Shown one piece after another: positions 17,355 to 26,538 of a DNA stretch of 64,000 bases. The stretch spans positions 1 to 64,000 of the forward strand of contig NZ_KB910934.1 in NCBI RefSeq assembly GCF_000383235.1, read 5' to 3'. The notes beneath the pieces are model-generated. The model did not search any database. It saw only the letters and a program-made list of their open reading frames with translations, and was not told where the DNA came from. Source of the DNA: Bacillus sp. 123MFChir2 (GTDB lineage: Bacteria > Bacillota > Bacilli > Bacillales > Bacillaceae_G). The translations under genes were made by a program, and so were the position numbers. Numbering within the stretch: position 1 is the stretch's first letter; each line of letters starts with the position of its first letter.

Positions 17355-18245
17355 CTATTTATGACTAGAGATTGATTGTTCACTTACCTTTTGATATAAA
17401 GCAGCCATGTCTTTTTCACCATATCCTGCTTTACCAGCTTCATCATACAAATTCAAAAGCATTTCACTTACTGGTAAGTGAAGCTCACTTTCTTTTGCTA
17501 AATCAACTGCAAATCCTAAGTCTTTCTTTAGTAGATTTACAGTAAATCCTGGTTCATAGTTTTCTGGCGCAATAAAGCTTTTATAATTGCGCTCATAAAT
17601 TCTACTTTGTCCATAACTCACATTTAAAATATCAAACATTTTATCTAAATCCATATTGTTTTTCTTTGCTAATGTCAGAGCTTCACTAACACCCGCTGTA
17701 TAAAAACCAATTAATAAGTTATTAATCAATTTTACAGTCGTACCACTATCAATTTTCTCACTCACATGAAATATATTTGCTCCCAATACTTCCATCACTG
17801 GTAAACCTTTTTCATATACTTCTTTTGGTCCACCAACCATAAAAGTTAATGTGCGGTTTTCCGCGCCAATCACTCCACCGCTAACCGGTGCAGCCAAGAA
17901 ATCGACTTTTTTATTCTTCGCAGCATCCGCAAGCTTTTTATTTAATTGCGGAGCTACTGTGCTTGTATCAATTAAAACCACATTCGAATGACTATTCTCA
18001 ATTAAACCTTCTTCTCCAAAATAAACAGCTTCAACAGCTCGCGGTGACGGTAAACTTGTAAAAATCAAATCACATGTTTCTGCTAATTTTGCAATTGATA
18101 AGCCAATGATTCCTCCTTCTTTCTCAAAGGAAGCTTCAGCCTCTTTATTTAAATCAACTCCATATACAGAATAGTTAGATTTTAATAAATTTTTAGACAT
18201 TGGAAGACCCATATTACCTAAGCCGATAAAACCAACCTTTTTCAT
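17355..18245 (-). CDS. mmsB: 3-hydroxyisobutyrate dehydrogenase
   Basis: A 296-residue NAD-dependent beta-hydroxyacid dehydrogenase. It begins with the dinucleotide-binding GFIGLGNMGLPMSKNL. The substrate motif APVSGGVIGAENRTLTFMVGG (about 118-138) and catalytic-lysine region GTTVKLINNLLIGFYTAGVSEALTLA (about 167-193; K about 172) are standard. It oxidises 3-hydroxyisobutyrate to methylmalonate semialdehyde, the substrate of MmsA directly downstream. It follows the acyl-CoA dehydrogenase gene by 16 bases, so the three form one operon. Confidence 0.94.
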   Translation of the reverse strand: MKKVGFIGLGNMGLPMSKNLLKSNYSVYGVDLNKEAEASFEKEGGIIGLSIAKLAETCDLIFTSLPSPRAVEAVYFGEEGLIENSHSNVVLIDTSTVAPQLNKKLADAAKNKKVDFLAAPVSGGVIGAENRTLTFMVGGPKEVYEKGLPVMEVLGANIFHVSEKIDSGTTVKLINNLLIGFYTAGVSEALTLAKKNNMDLDKMFDILNVSYGQSRIYERNYKSFIAPENYEPGFTVNLLKKDLGFAVDLAKESELHLPVSEMLLNLYDEAGKAGYGEKDMAALYQKVSEQSISSHK

Positions 18246-18261
18246 ACCGCTCTCCTCCTAT

Positions 18262-19971
18262 TTAAACAATATATTTCCCGCGATTTATAATCGTTTTTGC
18301 GATTTCTCGCTTTTTCGTAAACAAGTTCGTGTATAGAGGTACTGACAGTTGATGAATTTCATCTAGAATAGTGTTTCTAATTTGCTCTTCTTGCACCGCT
18401 GCAGAAAGAAGAACAATTGCTGCTGATTCTACTTTTCGATATCCTTCTTCACAAAGCACATCCGTTATAAACTGTTTTGCACATTCTTTTTCTTCACCAT
18501 TTTTACTTATCGCTTTCTTTGTACGTAAAAATGCCGATTCCATTACATATACATCTTTCAACATGTCTGCTAACACGCGTGAATATTCTTGTTCTTGTTC
18601 GATTTTTAATTCAGGAGTTTGAGATAGCGTTTTCAAAGATTGCTTCAATAATTGTTTCGATAATAAAATATAACGATGATTTCGTTCTACATTTTCAAAT
18701 TTGTCTTCATCTACTTTGTCCCCTAGTTGTATCGTTTGTTTCATTAACATTTTCGCAACTGTTAAGCGATTAATTTCATTCGTTCCTTCAAATATACGGC
18801 TAATTCTAGCATCACGATATAATCGTTCTACTTCATATTCTTGCATATAACCATAACCACCATGAATTTGCACCGCTTCATCCACAATGTTTCCAAGTGT
18901 TTCTGAAGCATTCACTTTGTTGATTGCACATTCCATTGCAAATTGAGACATTTTCTGCATAATACCTTCATCACTCTCATGAATCGCTTCATCAATTACG
19001 CCTGCTGTTCGATAAGCTGCGCTCTCTGCACCGTATGTAGCGATAATCATATTTGCAATTTTCTCTTGAATCATCGTGAAATCAACTAATTCTGTTTGAA
19101 ACTGTTTTCGTTCTTTTCCGTATTGAACAGATAAGCCAATTGCCTGTTTTGCTGTTCCAATATTTCCGAAAGCAAGTTTCAATCTAGCAAAATTGAGAAT
19201 ATTAAGAGCTACGTGATGTCCCTTTCCTACTTCCCCTAGTACATTTTCAGCAGGTATGACGACATCCTCTAAAATCAGAGTCGCAGTTGAAGAACCTTTA
19301 ATACCCATTTTCTTTTCTTCTGGGCCAATCGAAACGCCTTCACATGTTCTTTCGACAATAAATGCTGTCATTCCTTTATTTGTCTTCGCAAAAACAACAT
19401 ATACGTCAGCCATATGAGCATTGGTAATCCACTGTTTTTCACCATTTAATGTCCAAGCTGTTCCTTCTTCATTTAAGACAGCACTTGTTTTTGCACTTAA
19501 TGCATCAGATCCAGCATTAGGTTCTGTTAAAGCATAAGCTCCAATCCATTCGCCTGATGCAATTTTAGGTAAGTATTTTTCCTTCTGCTCTTTTGTTCCG
19601 TAGTATATATATGGCAGCGTTCCTACTCCAGCATGAATATTAAAGGAAACACTAAAGGCTCCTGCATATCCCATCTTTTCTGCCACAAGTCCAGAAACTG
19701 CTTTCCCTAATTCAAATCCACCATATTCTTCTGGAATCTCTATACTCAACAATCCAAGTTCTCCAGCCTTTTCAAACAACCTGCGGGAAACTTGATAATT
19801 GTGCTGCTCGATATTTTCAATTTGAGGAACAATTTCCTGTTTCACAAATTGTTCTGTTGTTTTTGCGATTAAATCTTCATCACCTGAAAAATCCTCAGGT
19901 GTAAAAAAGATTGTATTAAGCTCCTGATTCAGCGAAAAAAAATCGTCCCATTGCAACTTTGTTTTCTCCAT
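18262..19971 (-). CDS. Acyl-CoA dehydrogenase, long FadE-like form (probable isobutyryl-CoA/short-chain role)
   Basis: A 569-residue FAD enzyme. The core (about 30-410) has YALTEPNAGSDAL, WITNAHMADVYVVFAK, GIKGSSTATL, and the catalytic-base and substrate-edge segment QIHGGYGYMQEYEVERLYRDARISRIFEGTNEINRL. An extra C-terminal domain of about 150 residues, as in FadE/VLCAD-type enzymes, is unlike the short 380-residue isobutyryl-CoA dehydrogenases. It is first in the operon with mmsB and mmsA and 40 bases downstream of a sigma-54 promoter, so a role on isobutyryl-CoA is the natural inference, but the long form leaves the chain length open. A GGGGGAT site precedes the ATG. Confidence 0.88.
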   Translation of the reverse strand: MEKTKLQWDDFFSLNQELNTIFFTPEDFSGDEDLIAKTTEQFVKQEIVPQIENIEQHNYQVSRRLFEKAGELGLLSIEIPEEYGGFELGKAVSGLVAEKMGYAGAFSVSFNIHAGVGTLPYIYYGTKEQKEKYLPKIASGEWIGAYALTEPNAGSDALSAKTSAVLNEEGTAWTLNGEKQWITNAHMADVYVVFAKTNKGMTAFIVERTCEGVSIGPEEKKMGIKGSSTATLILEDVVIPAENVLGEVGKGHHVALNILNFARLKLAFGNIGTAKQAIGLSVQYGKERKQFQTELVDFTMIQEKIANMIIATYGAESAAYRTAGVIDEAIHESDEGIMQKMSQFAMECAINKVNASETLGNIVDEAVQIHGGYGYMQEYEVERLYRDARISRIFEGTNEINRLTVAKMLMKQTIQLGDKVDEDKFENVERNHRYILLSKQLLKQSLKTLSQTPELKIEQEQEYSRVLADMLKDVYVMESAFLRTKKAISKNGEEKECAKQFITDVLCEEGYRKVESAAIVLLSAAVQEEQIRNTILDEIHQLSVPLYTNLFTKKREIAKTIINRGKYIV

Positions 19972-20009
19972 CTGTATCCCCCTATCATTTCGTTCTTCAT
20001 TTTATTTAT

Positions 20010-20026
20010 ATGCAAAATCTATGCCA
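20010..20026 (-). promoter_or_regulatory. Sigma-54 (-24/-12) promoter of the ACAD-mmsB-mmsA operon
   Basis: On the minus strand TTGGCAT-agatt-TTGCAT matches the consensus TGGCAC-N5-TTGC(A/T) with GG and GC at exact spacing. It lies about 40 bp before the acyl-CoA dehydrogenase ATG. The gene directly upstream encodes a sigma-54 activator. Confidence 0.85.
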
Positions 20027-20068
20027 ATCTAAAAATTGATAGAACAAGGGCAAAATGAAAAGAAAACG

Positions 20069-20090
20069 TAAAACTGTCTAGACAGTTTTA
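20069..20090. promoter_or_regulatory. Perfect palindrome between regulator gene and sigma-54 promoter
   Basis: GTAAAACTGT-CTAG-ACAGTTTTAC is self-complementary throughout. It may be a hairpin terminator of the regulator gene (stop at 20110; followed on the minus strand by T-rich DNA) or the upstream activator site, 55-60 bp from the -24 box. Both could be true. Confidence 0.6.
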
Positions 20091-20109
20091 CACTTGATAT
20101 AACAATTGT

Positions 20110-21870
20110 TTAGATTTTTAATCTTGACAATTTATTATAAAGGGTCGCCCTAGAAATCCCTAACAATGCCGCTGCTTTTGATTTATTTCCTTTTGCTTCT
20201 TTTAAAACGCGTTCAATTAATCCTCTTTCTTCCTCTTCACGTACCACTTTCATTGCTTCTTGTTTTGCTGGTAAAGACTGAATCATAGGTACTAATTTCT
20301 TCTGTTCCATATCCCGGTAATAAAATTCTTCTGGTAAATCCTTAGCCCGTATATGTGCATCATCTGATAGTGCAAATAGCCTTTCTAACACATTGATTAA
20401 TTCCCTAACATTACCCGGCCAATTATAATGGAACATAAGGCGTAATACTTCTTTATCAAGTGTCTTTTCTTCAGTACCATACATTTGACATAAATTTTGT
20501 AAATGTTCCTCAACAATGAGTGGTATATCTTGTTTTCGAAAGCGAAGCGGTGGAATATGAATCGGAATAACATGAAGACGATGATATAAATCCTCCCTAA
20601 AGGTTCCTTCTCTAACCATTTGTTTTAAATCTTTATTTGTCGCTGTAATTAGCCTGAAATCAACAGGAATTGGATGTGTACCACCTATTCTTTCTATTTC
20701 CCTTTCTTGTAAAACACGTAAAATTTTCACTTGCGTTAATAGTGACATATCGCCAATCTCGTCTAAAAATACTGTTCCATGATTTGCAAGTTCAAATTTC
20801 CCTGCCTTTCCATTCTTTTTCGCACCTGTAAAAGCACCTTCTGCATAACCAAACAATTCAGATTCTAGTAAATTATCAGGAATAGCAGCACAGTTCACAC
20901 TAATAAATGGACCGTTCTTTGTTATACCGGTATCATGTATCGCGCGTGCAAATTGTTCTTTACCAACACCGCTTTCTCCAGTAATTAATACAGATGCTTT
21001 TGATCCAGCTGCTTTTCGAGCCATTTTTTTCGTTTCAGAAATTGTTTGACTTTCTCCAAGAATATCTTCAAATCGAACCTGCTTCTTTTTCGGTTTAGAA
21101 AACGTTGGTTTGATTTCCCTATCCTTTTGATAAAATCGTTCTAGTATTTTATAAACATCTGAAATCCCTTCATGAATAAGCATCCCTACAGCACCTATCA
21201 CTTTTCCTTGCTTCCAAATTGGCATCCGGTGCACAACTAGATTCTGTCCTTGCAGACGGTGCACTTGATTTCTTTCTGGTACTCCTGTTTTTAATACAAC
21301 TGGAAGCCGCGTATTCTCAATTACATTTTCAGCGTGTTGCCCAATAGCTTCTTCCTTCGTAACACCAACAAAACGACTGTACGTTTCATTGAACATTTGG
21401 ATAACTCCATTTTCATCCACAATTGCAATACCTTCGTATGCAGTATCAAAACAAAGTTTAAACCACTCTATCATTTGATGTGCACATTCGTTTTCTTGAA
21501 CCAAATCTTTATGAAAGGCTAATAATTCCTTATTACTGAACACTCCTTTAAACTCTCTGTTTTCCTTGCAAGTAACGTAAAGTGGCATATTCTCTAACTC
21601 ACTTAATGAAAACTCTTCCCTTACGTTATAGAAAAAATGTCTCAATATAGTGACAATCGGTTCATCCCACTCTGAATGATCCTCTAACCACTTTACACAA
21701 TCAATTAGTTTCACAACCCCAATCACATGATTGTTTTCTAAAACAGGGAGTTCTGTGCTCTCTGATTCAGCTAGTATTCGTAATGCTTCTCGAATTGTAT
21801 CATCTTTCCTCAAAGTGTACGGGTCCTGCTTCATCCAATTTCGAACAGAGTCATATTTTGCAGCCATCAT
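20110..21870 (-). CDS. Sigma-54-dependent activator with CBS, PAS, AAA+ and Fis domains
   Basis: A 586-residue enhancer-binding protein. Domains in order: a CBS pair region (about 10-125, YTLRKDDTIREALRILAESESTELPVL), a PAS domain (about 140-240, GIAIVDENGVIQMFNETYSRFVGVTKEEAIG), the AAA+ core (about 268-500) with Walker A GESGVGKE, the sigma-54 contact loop GAFTGA, Walker B GTVFLDEIGD, and a C-terminal Fis helix-turn-helix (KSKAAALLGISRATLYNKL). The CBS/PAS front suggests small-molecule sensing, possibly of an acyl-CoA or nucleotide. It sits between prpB and the sigma-54-driven acd-mmsB-mmsA operon, so it is the likely activator of that operon. AAGGAAGGG precedes ATG-ATG. Confidence 0.93.
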   Translation of the reverse strand: MMAAKYDSVRNWMKQDPYTLRKDDTIREALRILAESESTELPVLENNHVIGVVKLIDCVKWLEDHSEWDEPIVTILRHFFYNVREEFSLSELENMPLYVTCKENREFKGVFSNKELLAFHKDLVQENECAHQMIEWFKLCFDTAYEGIAIVDENGVIQMFNETYSRFVGVTKEEAIGQHAENVIENTRLPVVLKTGVPERNQVHRLQGQNLVVHRMPIWKQGKVIGAVGMLIHEGISDVYKILERFYQKDREIKPTFSKPKKKQVRFEDILGESQTISETKKMARKAAGSKASVLITGESGVGKEQFARAIHDTGITKNGPFISVNCAAIPDNLLESELFGYAEGAFTGAKKNGKAGKFELANHGTVFLDEIGDMSLLTQVKILRVLQEREIERIGGTHPIPVDFRLITATNKDLKQMVREGTFREDLYHRLHVIPIHIPPLRFRKQDIPLIVEEHLQNLCQMYGTEEKTLDKEVLRLMFHYNWPGNVRELINVLERLFALSDDAHIRAKDLPEEFYYRDMEQKKLVPMIQSLPAKQEAMKVVREEEERGLIERVLKEAKGNKSKAAALLGISRATLYNKLSRLKI

Positions 21871-22049
21871 AACTGAATTTCCCTTCCTTTAGAATGTCTA
21901 TACTCCTCTTCTCCTATCTGCATAACATGATAATGCTTTTCTACCGTGGGGAAAATATTATAATAAAATGCAACTACACAAACGAGGATTTCGTTTCTTT
22001 TCGTCAAAAACCTTTTATCAATCTCATTCTTACTATCCGTTAATATAAC

Positions 22050-22116
22050 AAAAAAGCGATGATTCATTTCACATCAAGCAGGTGTCTTTGCTAAAGATGT
22101 GTATCATCGCTTTTTT
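22050..22116. terminator. Long stem terminator after prpB
   Basis: AAAAAAGCGATGAT (22050-22063) pairs with ATCATCGCTTTTTT (22103-22116). Inside, CACATC pairs with GATGTG, giving a long compound hairpin. It lies eight bases after the prpB stop and could act in both directions. Confidence 0.8.
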
Positions 22117-22123
22117 ATTTCAT

Positions 22124-23032
22124 CTATTGCCCATCAGATAAAATTGTTTTTGCAATTCCCTTATCTAACTCCTCAAAGTCATGATAAGAAATTGTTTCAT
22201 ATAATTCACTTCTTGTTTGCATATCAGAAAGCCCTTCTTTTTGCGATCCTTCTTCTTTTATAAGATGAAAAATACGTTCATAAGCTTTTGCTGCAACGCG
22301 AAGAGAAGTCACTGGATATATAACCATTTGATAACCGATATTAGCAAATTCCTCGGCAGTATAATACGGTGTTTTTCCAAATTCAGTCATATTAGCAAGT
22401 AAAGGTACCGTTACTTTTTTTGTAAATAAACGAAACTCTTCTTCTGACTGCAAAGCTTCTGGGAAAATAGCATCCGCACCCGCTTCTATGTAAGCAATTG
22501 CTCGCTCAATCGATGCATCTAATCCTTCAACAGCACGAGCATCCGTACGAGCTACAACAACCATCGATGGTGCTACTTCTTTTATAACTTTAATTTTTTG
22601 CTGCATTTCTTCAATAGAAACAAGTTTTTTGCCATTTAGATGTCCACATTTTTTAGGAAGTTGCTGATCTTCGATTTGAACAGCAGCCACATTTGCTTCC
22701 ATCATTTCTACAGCAGTTCTTGCTACATTTAATACTCCACCAAATCCTGTATCAATATCGACAAGAAGAGGTAAATCCGTTGCTCTAACAAGATCTCTTG
22801 CTCTTTCAGCCACTTCAGTAGATGTTACAATGCCCAAATCTGGTAAACCCTTACTTGCTGTATAAGCAGCTCCTGATAAATAAAGAGCTGAAAATCCAGC
22901 ATTTTTTGCAACAAGAGCAGCCATCGCATCATGTGCACCAGGAATTTGCAAGATTTCAGGTGCTTCTACTAAAGTTCGGAATCGATTGGCAAGTTCTTCT
23001 TGTGTTGACTGTTTATTTACAACCCAAGCCAT
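22124..23032 (-). CDS. prpB: 2-methylisocitrate lyase
   Basis: A 302-residue ICL/PEP-mutase-fold enzyme starting MAWVVNKQSTQEELANRFRTL, the typical PrpB start. Key segments: GAHDAMAALVAKNAGFSALYLSGAA, LLVDIDTGFGG (metal-binding aspartates), IEDQQLPKKCGHLNGKKL with the catalytic KKCGH, and ARTDARAVEGLDASIERAIAYIEAGADAIFPEAL. It splits 2-methylisocitrate into pyruvate and succinate. The ATG at 23032 has GGGGGGA five bases upstream and is better than one at 23047. It follows prpD by 17 bases and ends the operon before a strong terminator. Confidence 0.95.
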   Translation of the reverse strand: MAWVVNKQSTQEELANRFRTLVEAPEILQIPGAHDAMAALVAKNAGFSALYLSGAAYTASKGLPDLGIVTSTEVAERARDLVRATDLPLLVDIDTGFGGVLNVARTAVEMMEANVAAVQIEDQQLPKKCGHLNGKKLVSIEEMQQKIKVIKEVAPSMVVVARTDARAVEGLDASIERAIAYIEAGADAIFPEALQSEEEFRLFTKKVTVPLLANMTEFGKTPYYTAEEFANIGYQMVIYPVTSLRVAAKAYERIFHLIKEEGSQKEGLSDMQTRSELYETISYHDFEELDKGIAKTILSDGQ

Positions 23033-23049
23033 TCTTATTCCCCCCATAC

Positions 23050-24486
23050 TTAAATTAAGAAAAGATCTACAAATTCATTTACATTCATATTTTCTAATTT
23101 TTCTTCATTCAAACAAGCCTCATGAATTTTTTCTTGTTGTTTATTAGAATAATGAACAGCCATATTTGCAGAGAATTTTTGAACAACCTTTGGAATCGCT
23201 TCGTCTCTACGGAAACGGTGACCTAATGGATATTCACATTCTACATTTTCTGTTACTGTATCATCTTTAAAATGAATTTGAACAGCGTTGGCGATTGAGC
23301 GCTTGTTCGGATCTAGGTAATCTAAGCTGTATTGTTTATTTTCAACAACAACCATCTTATTTCGTAATTCATCTACGCGAGAATCAGAGGCTACTTCATC
23401 CTCATAATCATCTGCAACAATGTCACCTTTTAATAAACCGATTGCAGTAATGTATTGCAAGCAATGATCGCGGTCAGCTGGGTTATTTAATGGACCCTCT
23501 TTATCAATAATACGAACTGCTGATTCATGTGTCGTAATGGTAATACGGTCAATTTCATCTAATCGTTCTTTCACTTCTGGATGTAATTTCACTGCACATT
23601 CTGCAGCTGTTTGAGCATGAAATTCTGCTGGATACGATACTTTAAATAACACATTTTCCATTACATAAGAATCTAAAGGTCTTGCTAATTTTAGTTCTTG
23701 CTTGTTAAACAATACATCTTGGAATCCCCATCCTGGTGCAGATAATGCTGTTGGGTAACCCATTTCACCTTTTAATGCAGTAAGTGCAAGATGAACACCA
23801 CGACTTGTTGCATCCCCAGCTGCCCATGACTTACGTGAACCTGTATTTGGAGCATGACGATATGTACGAAGACTAGAGTTATCAATCCACGCATGAGACA
23901 ATGCATTAAAGATTTCTTCACGTGTGCCACCAAGCATTTTCGTAACAACAGCTGTTGTCGCTACTTTTACGTATAACACATGGTCAAGACCAACGCGGTT
24001 TAAACTATTTTCTAATGCAAGTACACCTTGGATTTCATGTGCTTTAATCATCATTTCAAGTACATCTCTTACTTTTAATGGTTCTTTTCCTTCTGAAATA
24101 CGAACGCGGCTCACATAATCTGCAACAGCTAAAATTCCACCTAAATTATCAGACGGATGTCCCCATTCAGCCGCAAGCCACGTATCATTATAATCTAACC
24201 AACGAATCATACATCCGATATTAAAGGCACCGCGTACTGGATCAAGTACAAATGATGTTCCCGGCACACGTGTACCATTTGGCACAACTGTTCCTGGTAC
24301 GACAGGTCCTAGTAATTTTGTACACTCTGGATATTGCAGTGCTAAAATCCCACATCCAAGCGTATCAAGTAACACATAGCGTGCTGTACTGAATGCTTCT
24401 AAGCTTGTAATCTCTTTATTTAATACATAATCCGTAATCTCTTCTAAAATTGCATCTTTTTGTTTAATTTCATTTGTTTTAATCAC
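23050..24486 (-). CDS. prpD: 2-methylcitrate dehydratase (MmgE/PrpD family)
   Basis: A 478-residue MmgE/PrpD-family protein. Typical segments are [79 protein letters not shown] and [22 protein letters not shown]. It dehydrates 2-methylcitrate in the methylcitrate cycle. Translation probably starts at a GTG (24486), with AAAGGGAAG upstream and no in-frame ATG nearby. It lies between prpC/mmgD and prpB, and 98 bases of spacer with a GC-rich patch and hairpin separate it from prpC. Confidence 0.94.
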   Translation of the reverse strand: MIKTNEIKQKDAILEEITDYVLNKEITSLEAFSTARYVLLDTLGCGILALQYPECTKLLGPVVPGTVVPNGTRVPGTSFVLDPVRGAFNIGCMIRWLDYNDTWLAAEWGHPSDNLGGILAVADYVSRVRISEGKEPLKVRDVLEMMIKAHEIQGVLALENSLNRVGLDHVLYVKVATTAVVTKMLGGTREEIFNALSHAWIDNSSLRTYRHAPNTGSRKSWAAGDATSRGVHLALTALKGEMGYPTALSAPGWGFQDVLFNKQELKLARPLDSYVMENVLFKVSYPAEFHAQTAAECAVKLHPEVKERLDEIDRITITTHESAVRIIDKEGPLNNPADRDHCLQYITAIGLLKGDIVADDYEDEVASDSRVDELRNKMVVVENKQYSLDYLDPNKRSIANAVQIHFKDDTVTENVECEYPLGHRFRRDEAIPKVVQKFSANMAVHYSNKQQEKIHEACLNEEKLENMNVNEFVDLFLI

Positions 24487-24565
24487 GCTATTCTTCCCTT
24501 TCTATCGAAAATTCGTTATTATTAAGAATGGGTGTCGGTCAAACACTCATCTGGCGGGCGGCCTT

Positions 24566-24590
24566 AACAACTCCCCAGTTGTTTTTATTT
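24566..24590 (+). terminator. Hairpin between prpC and prpD
   Basis: AACAACT (24566-24572) pairs with AGTTGTT (24577-24583) over CCCC, followed by ttattt in the plus direction. On the minus strand, where the genes are read, there is no T-run, so it is more likely an mRNA processing or attenuation hairpin that sets unequal expression of prpC and prpD than a true stop. Confidence 0.45.
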
Positions 24591-25703
24591 GCTAAGCACA
24601 TGTCGCTCGCCAGTATAATTTACACGCGGGCGGAACAAGCGATTATTTGTATGTTGCTCAATCACATGCGCACATAAGCCTACCGTTCTTGAACTGAAAA
24701 AGATTGGTGTATATAGTTGAATTGGAATACCTAACATCCAATAGACTGGAGCAGCATAATAATCTAGGTTTGGATAGATTCCTTTTTCCTTCTCCATAAT
24801 CTTTTCTCCAGCTTCACACATTTCATATAATGTATAATCGCCTTTCACATCACATAACTGCTTTAATGCTTCTTTCATCATAAGCGCTCTTGGATCGATC
24901 TTCTTCATGTAGACGCGATGTCCAAATCCCATGATTTTTTCTTTGTTATACAGTTTCTTTTGCAATAATTCTTCAAATTTCCCGGCAGTACCTGCTTCAA
25001 GCAGCATGTACATCACTGCCTCATTTGCGCCTCCATGTAAATTACCTTTTAAAGAAGCAACTGCTCCGGTTAAGGCACCATACAAATCTGATTGTGTCGA
25101 TGCAATTACTCTAGCGGTAAAAGTAGAGTTAGGCATTTCATGTTCACTATACAGAACGAGCGATCGGTCAAATATTTTTTCTTCTAATTCAGAAGGCTTT
25201 TTACCCGTAAGCATACGGAAGAAATTCGCACTATAAGATAATTCTTGAATCGGTTCAATTGGTTCTTCATTATTTAAAATTCGATAGCTATTCGCTACTA
25301 TATTCGGCACCTTACTTAACAATTTATAAGCACGCTTTTTATTTACATCTAATGAGCGATCATCAATTTCATTATCATAACCAGCTAGCGCCGAAATTCC
25401 TGTACGCAATCCATCCATTGGATGCGTTTGTTTTGGCAGTGCTTTTAAAACATCAAAAATCCCACTCGGAACCTCATATTCAGACTTTAACGTTTCTTCC
25501 AATGCCGCTTTTTCATCTGAATTAGGAAGTTTCTCCTCTAATAAAAGATGAACGATATCTAAATAGCTTTTCGTTTTAGATAACTCAATCAAGTCATACC
25601 CTTGAATAACGATTTCTCCTTTTTTTGTATCAAGAAAAGAAATCTTCGTCTCTGCTGCAATTACCCCTTCAAGTCCTGGAAAATATTTTTCTTCAGCTCC
25701 CAT
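24585..25703 (-). CDS. prpC: 2-methylcitrate synthase / citrate synthase
   Basis: A 372-residue citrate-synthase-fold enzyme (mmgD in B. subtilis naming). It has GLEGVIAAETKISFLDTKKGEIVIQGYDL near the start, GNLHGGANEAVMYML (catalytic His, about 220), MGFGHRVYMKKIDPRA (His and Arg of the active site) and Asp in LDYYAAPVYWMLGIP. With prpD and prpB next to it, condensation of propionyl-CoA and oxaloacetate is the main role. The frame is open back to 25928, but TGGAGG lies seven bases before the ATG at 25703, which gives the usual N-terminus MGAEEKYFPGLEG. Confidence 0.93.
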   Translation of the reverse strand: MGAEEKYFPGLEGVIAAETKISFLDTKKGEIVIQGYDLIELSKTKSYLDIVHLLLEEKLPNSDEKAALEETLKSEYEVPSGIFDVLKALPKQTHPMDGLRTGISALAGYDNEIDDRSLDVNKKRAYKLLSKVPNIVANSYRILNNEEPIEPIQELSYSANFFRMLTGKKPSELEEKIFDRSLVLYSEHEMPNSTFTARVIASTQSDLYGALTGAVASLKGNLHGGANEAVMYMLLEAGTAGKFEELLQKKLYNKEKIMGFGHRVYMKKIDPRALMMKEALKQLCDVKGDYTLYEMCEAGEKIMEKEKGIYPNLDYYAAPVYWMLGIPIQLYTPIFFSSRTVGLCAHVIEQHTNNRLFRPRVNYTGERHVLSK

Positions 25704-26222
25704 TTTGTTTTCCTCCAATCCAAATAGATCTTCGTTTACACTTCTGTAAGCCTTTCCAAGAATGCACAAAATATTTCCCTCACTATTCTCTATTTTAACT
25801 TCTCGCAAAGAATATGAGGTTAGCAGCGTACAAGGTTTTTCTATGTTTAGATTGTTAATAATGATATTTTTGAAAGGATTGAGATTATAAGAAAATGTTC
25901 CAAACAAAGAATCTCTCATAAGCTTCATTTTTGTTAATGATTACGACAATAAAAAAGATCTTCCAACGCAACTGTTACTATAACTTATCTTCGTAAATTA
26001 GCACCATCTCCCCGCGCAGACTATGATATGCAAAACAAACGATTTATCTTCGCCCGTTTTACACTCATTTCATTTTCTACTCAAATATATCAGACTGTTT
26101 AGAAAATTACAATTTATTTTATTTTCTTTATCTATGGATATATAAACGATTTATTTTTTCATTATAATTTCTAAAAAAAAAGAATAGCAATCCGCTATCC
26201 TTTTCAAACATTTTATATTAGT
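25704..26222. other. Intergenic leader region upstream of prpC, 0.5 kb
   Basis: The prpC frame is open to 25928 but lacks coding character there. A TGTAAACG half that fits the left part of a catabolite-response element lies just upstream of the prpC ribosome site on the minus strand (about 25733-25740). I found no -24/-12 box, so prpCDB is probably not driven by sigma-54. The rest is AT-rich with no gene; a terminator for the DUF4870 gene lies at the right end. Confidence 0.4.
26172..26204 (-). terminator. Terminator after DUF4870 gene
   Basis: On the minus strand GGATAGC pairs with GCTATTC (one G-U) over a five-base loop, followed by nine T. It lies 20 bases after the stop at 26223. Confidence 0.75.
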
Positions 26223-26531
26223 TTATTTCAACCACGATCCAACAATCGGATATTGAAAAGATCGATTATTTAACGCACAAACAATACCAATAATTGGTGT
26301 AATTAAAGCCATAAGTCCAAAAATAATTAAAAATGGAATTCCAATTAATATCCAAGAGAAAAATGCTGAAATACCAATGAGTACGCCTATGACAAAATGA
26401 AATATGACTGCTTGTAATGATAATTTTTTAATTTCTCGATCTGAACTCAAAAGAAATATAATAAAAGGAACCAATACAGGCGCAAACCAAGTACTAGCAT
26501 GAATGAATATTTTCAATCCTTTATGCTCCAT
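26223..26531 (-). CDS. DUF4870 (Tic20-like) small membrane protein
   Basis: A 102-residue protein with a short amphipathic start and three hydrophobic segments. FVPFIIFLLSSDREIKKLSLQAVIFHFVIGVL and GLMALITPIIGIVCALNNRSFQYPIVGSWL are typical of the DUF4870 family, whose role is unknown. It lies seven bases downstream of the MBL-fold gene's stop, so the two are co-transcribed. A GGAGTG site precedes its ATG. Confidence 0.75.
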   Translation of the reverse strand: MEHKGLKIFIHASTWFAPVLVPFIIFLLSSDREIKKLSLQAVIFHFVIGVLIGISAFFSWILIGIPFLIIFGLMALITPIIGIVCALNNRSFQYPIVGSWLK

Positions 26532-26538
26532 TAAAAAA

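Noticed and set aside
21867-22067. 66-codon minus-strand frame upstream of the sigma-54 activator
   Set aside because: It overlaps the activator's ribosome site and start and lacks its own; better read as leader DNA.
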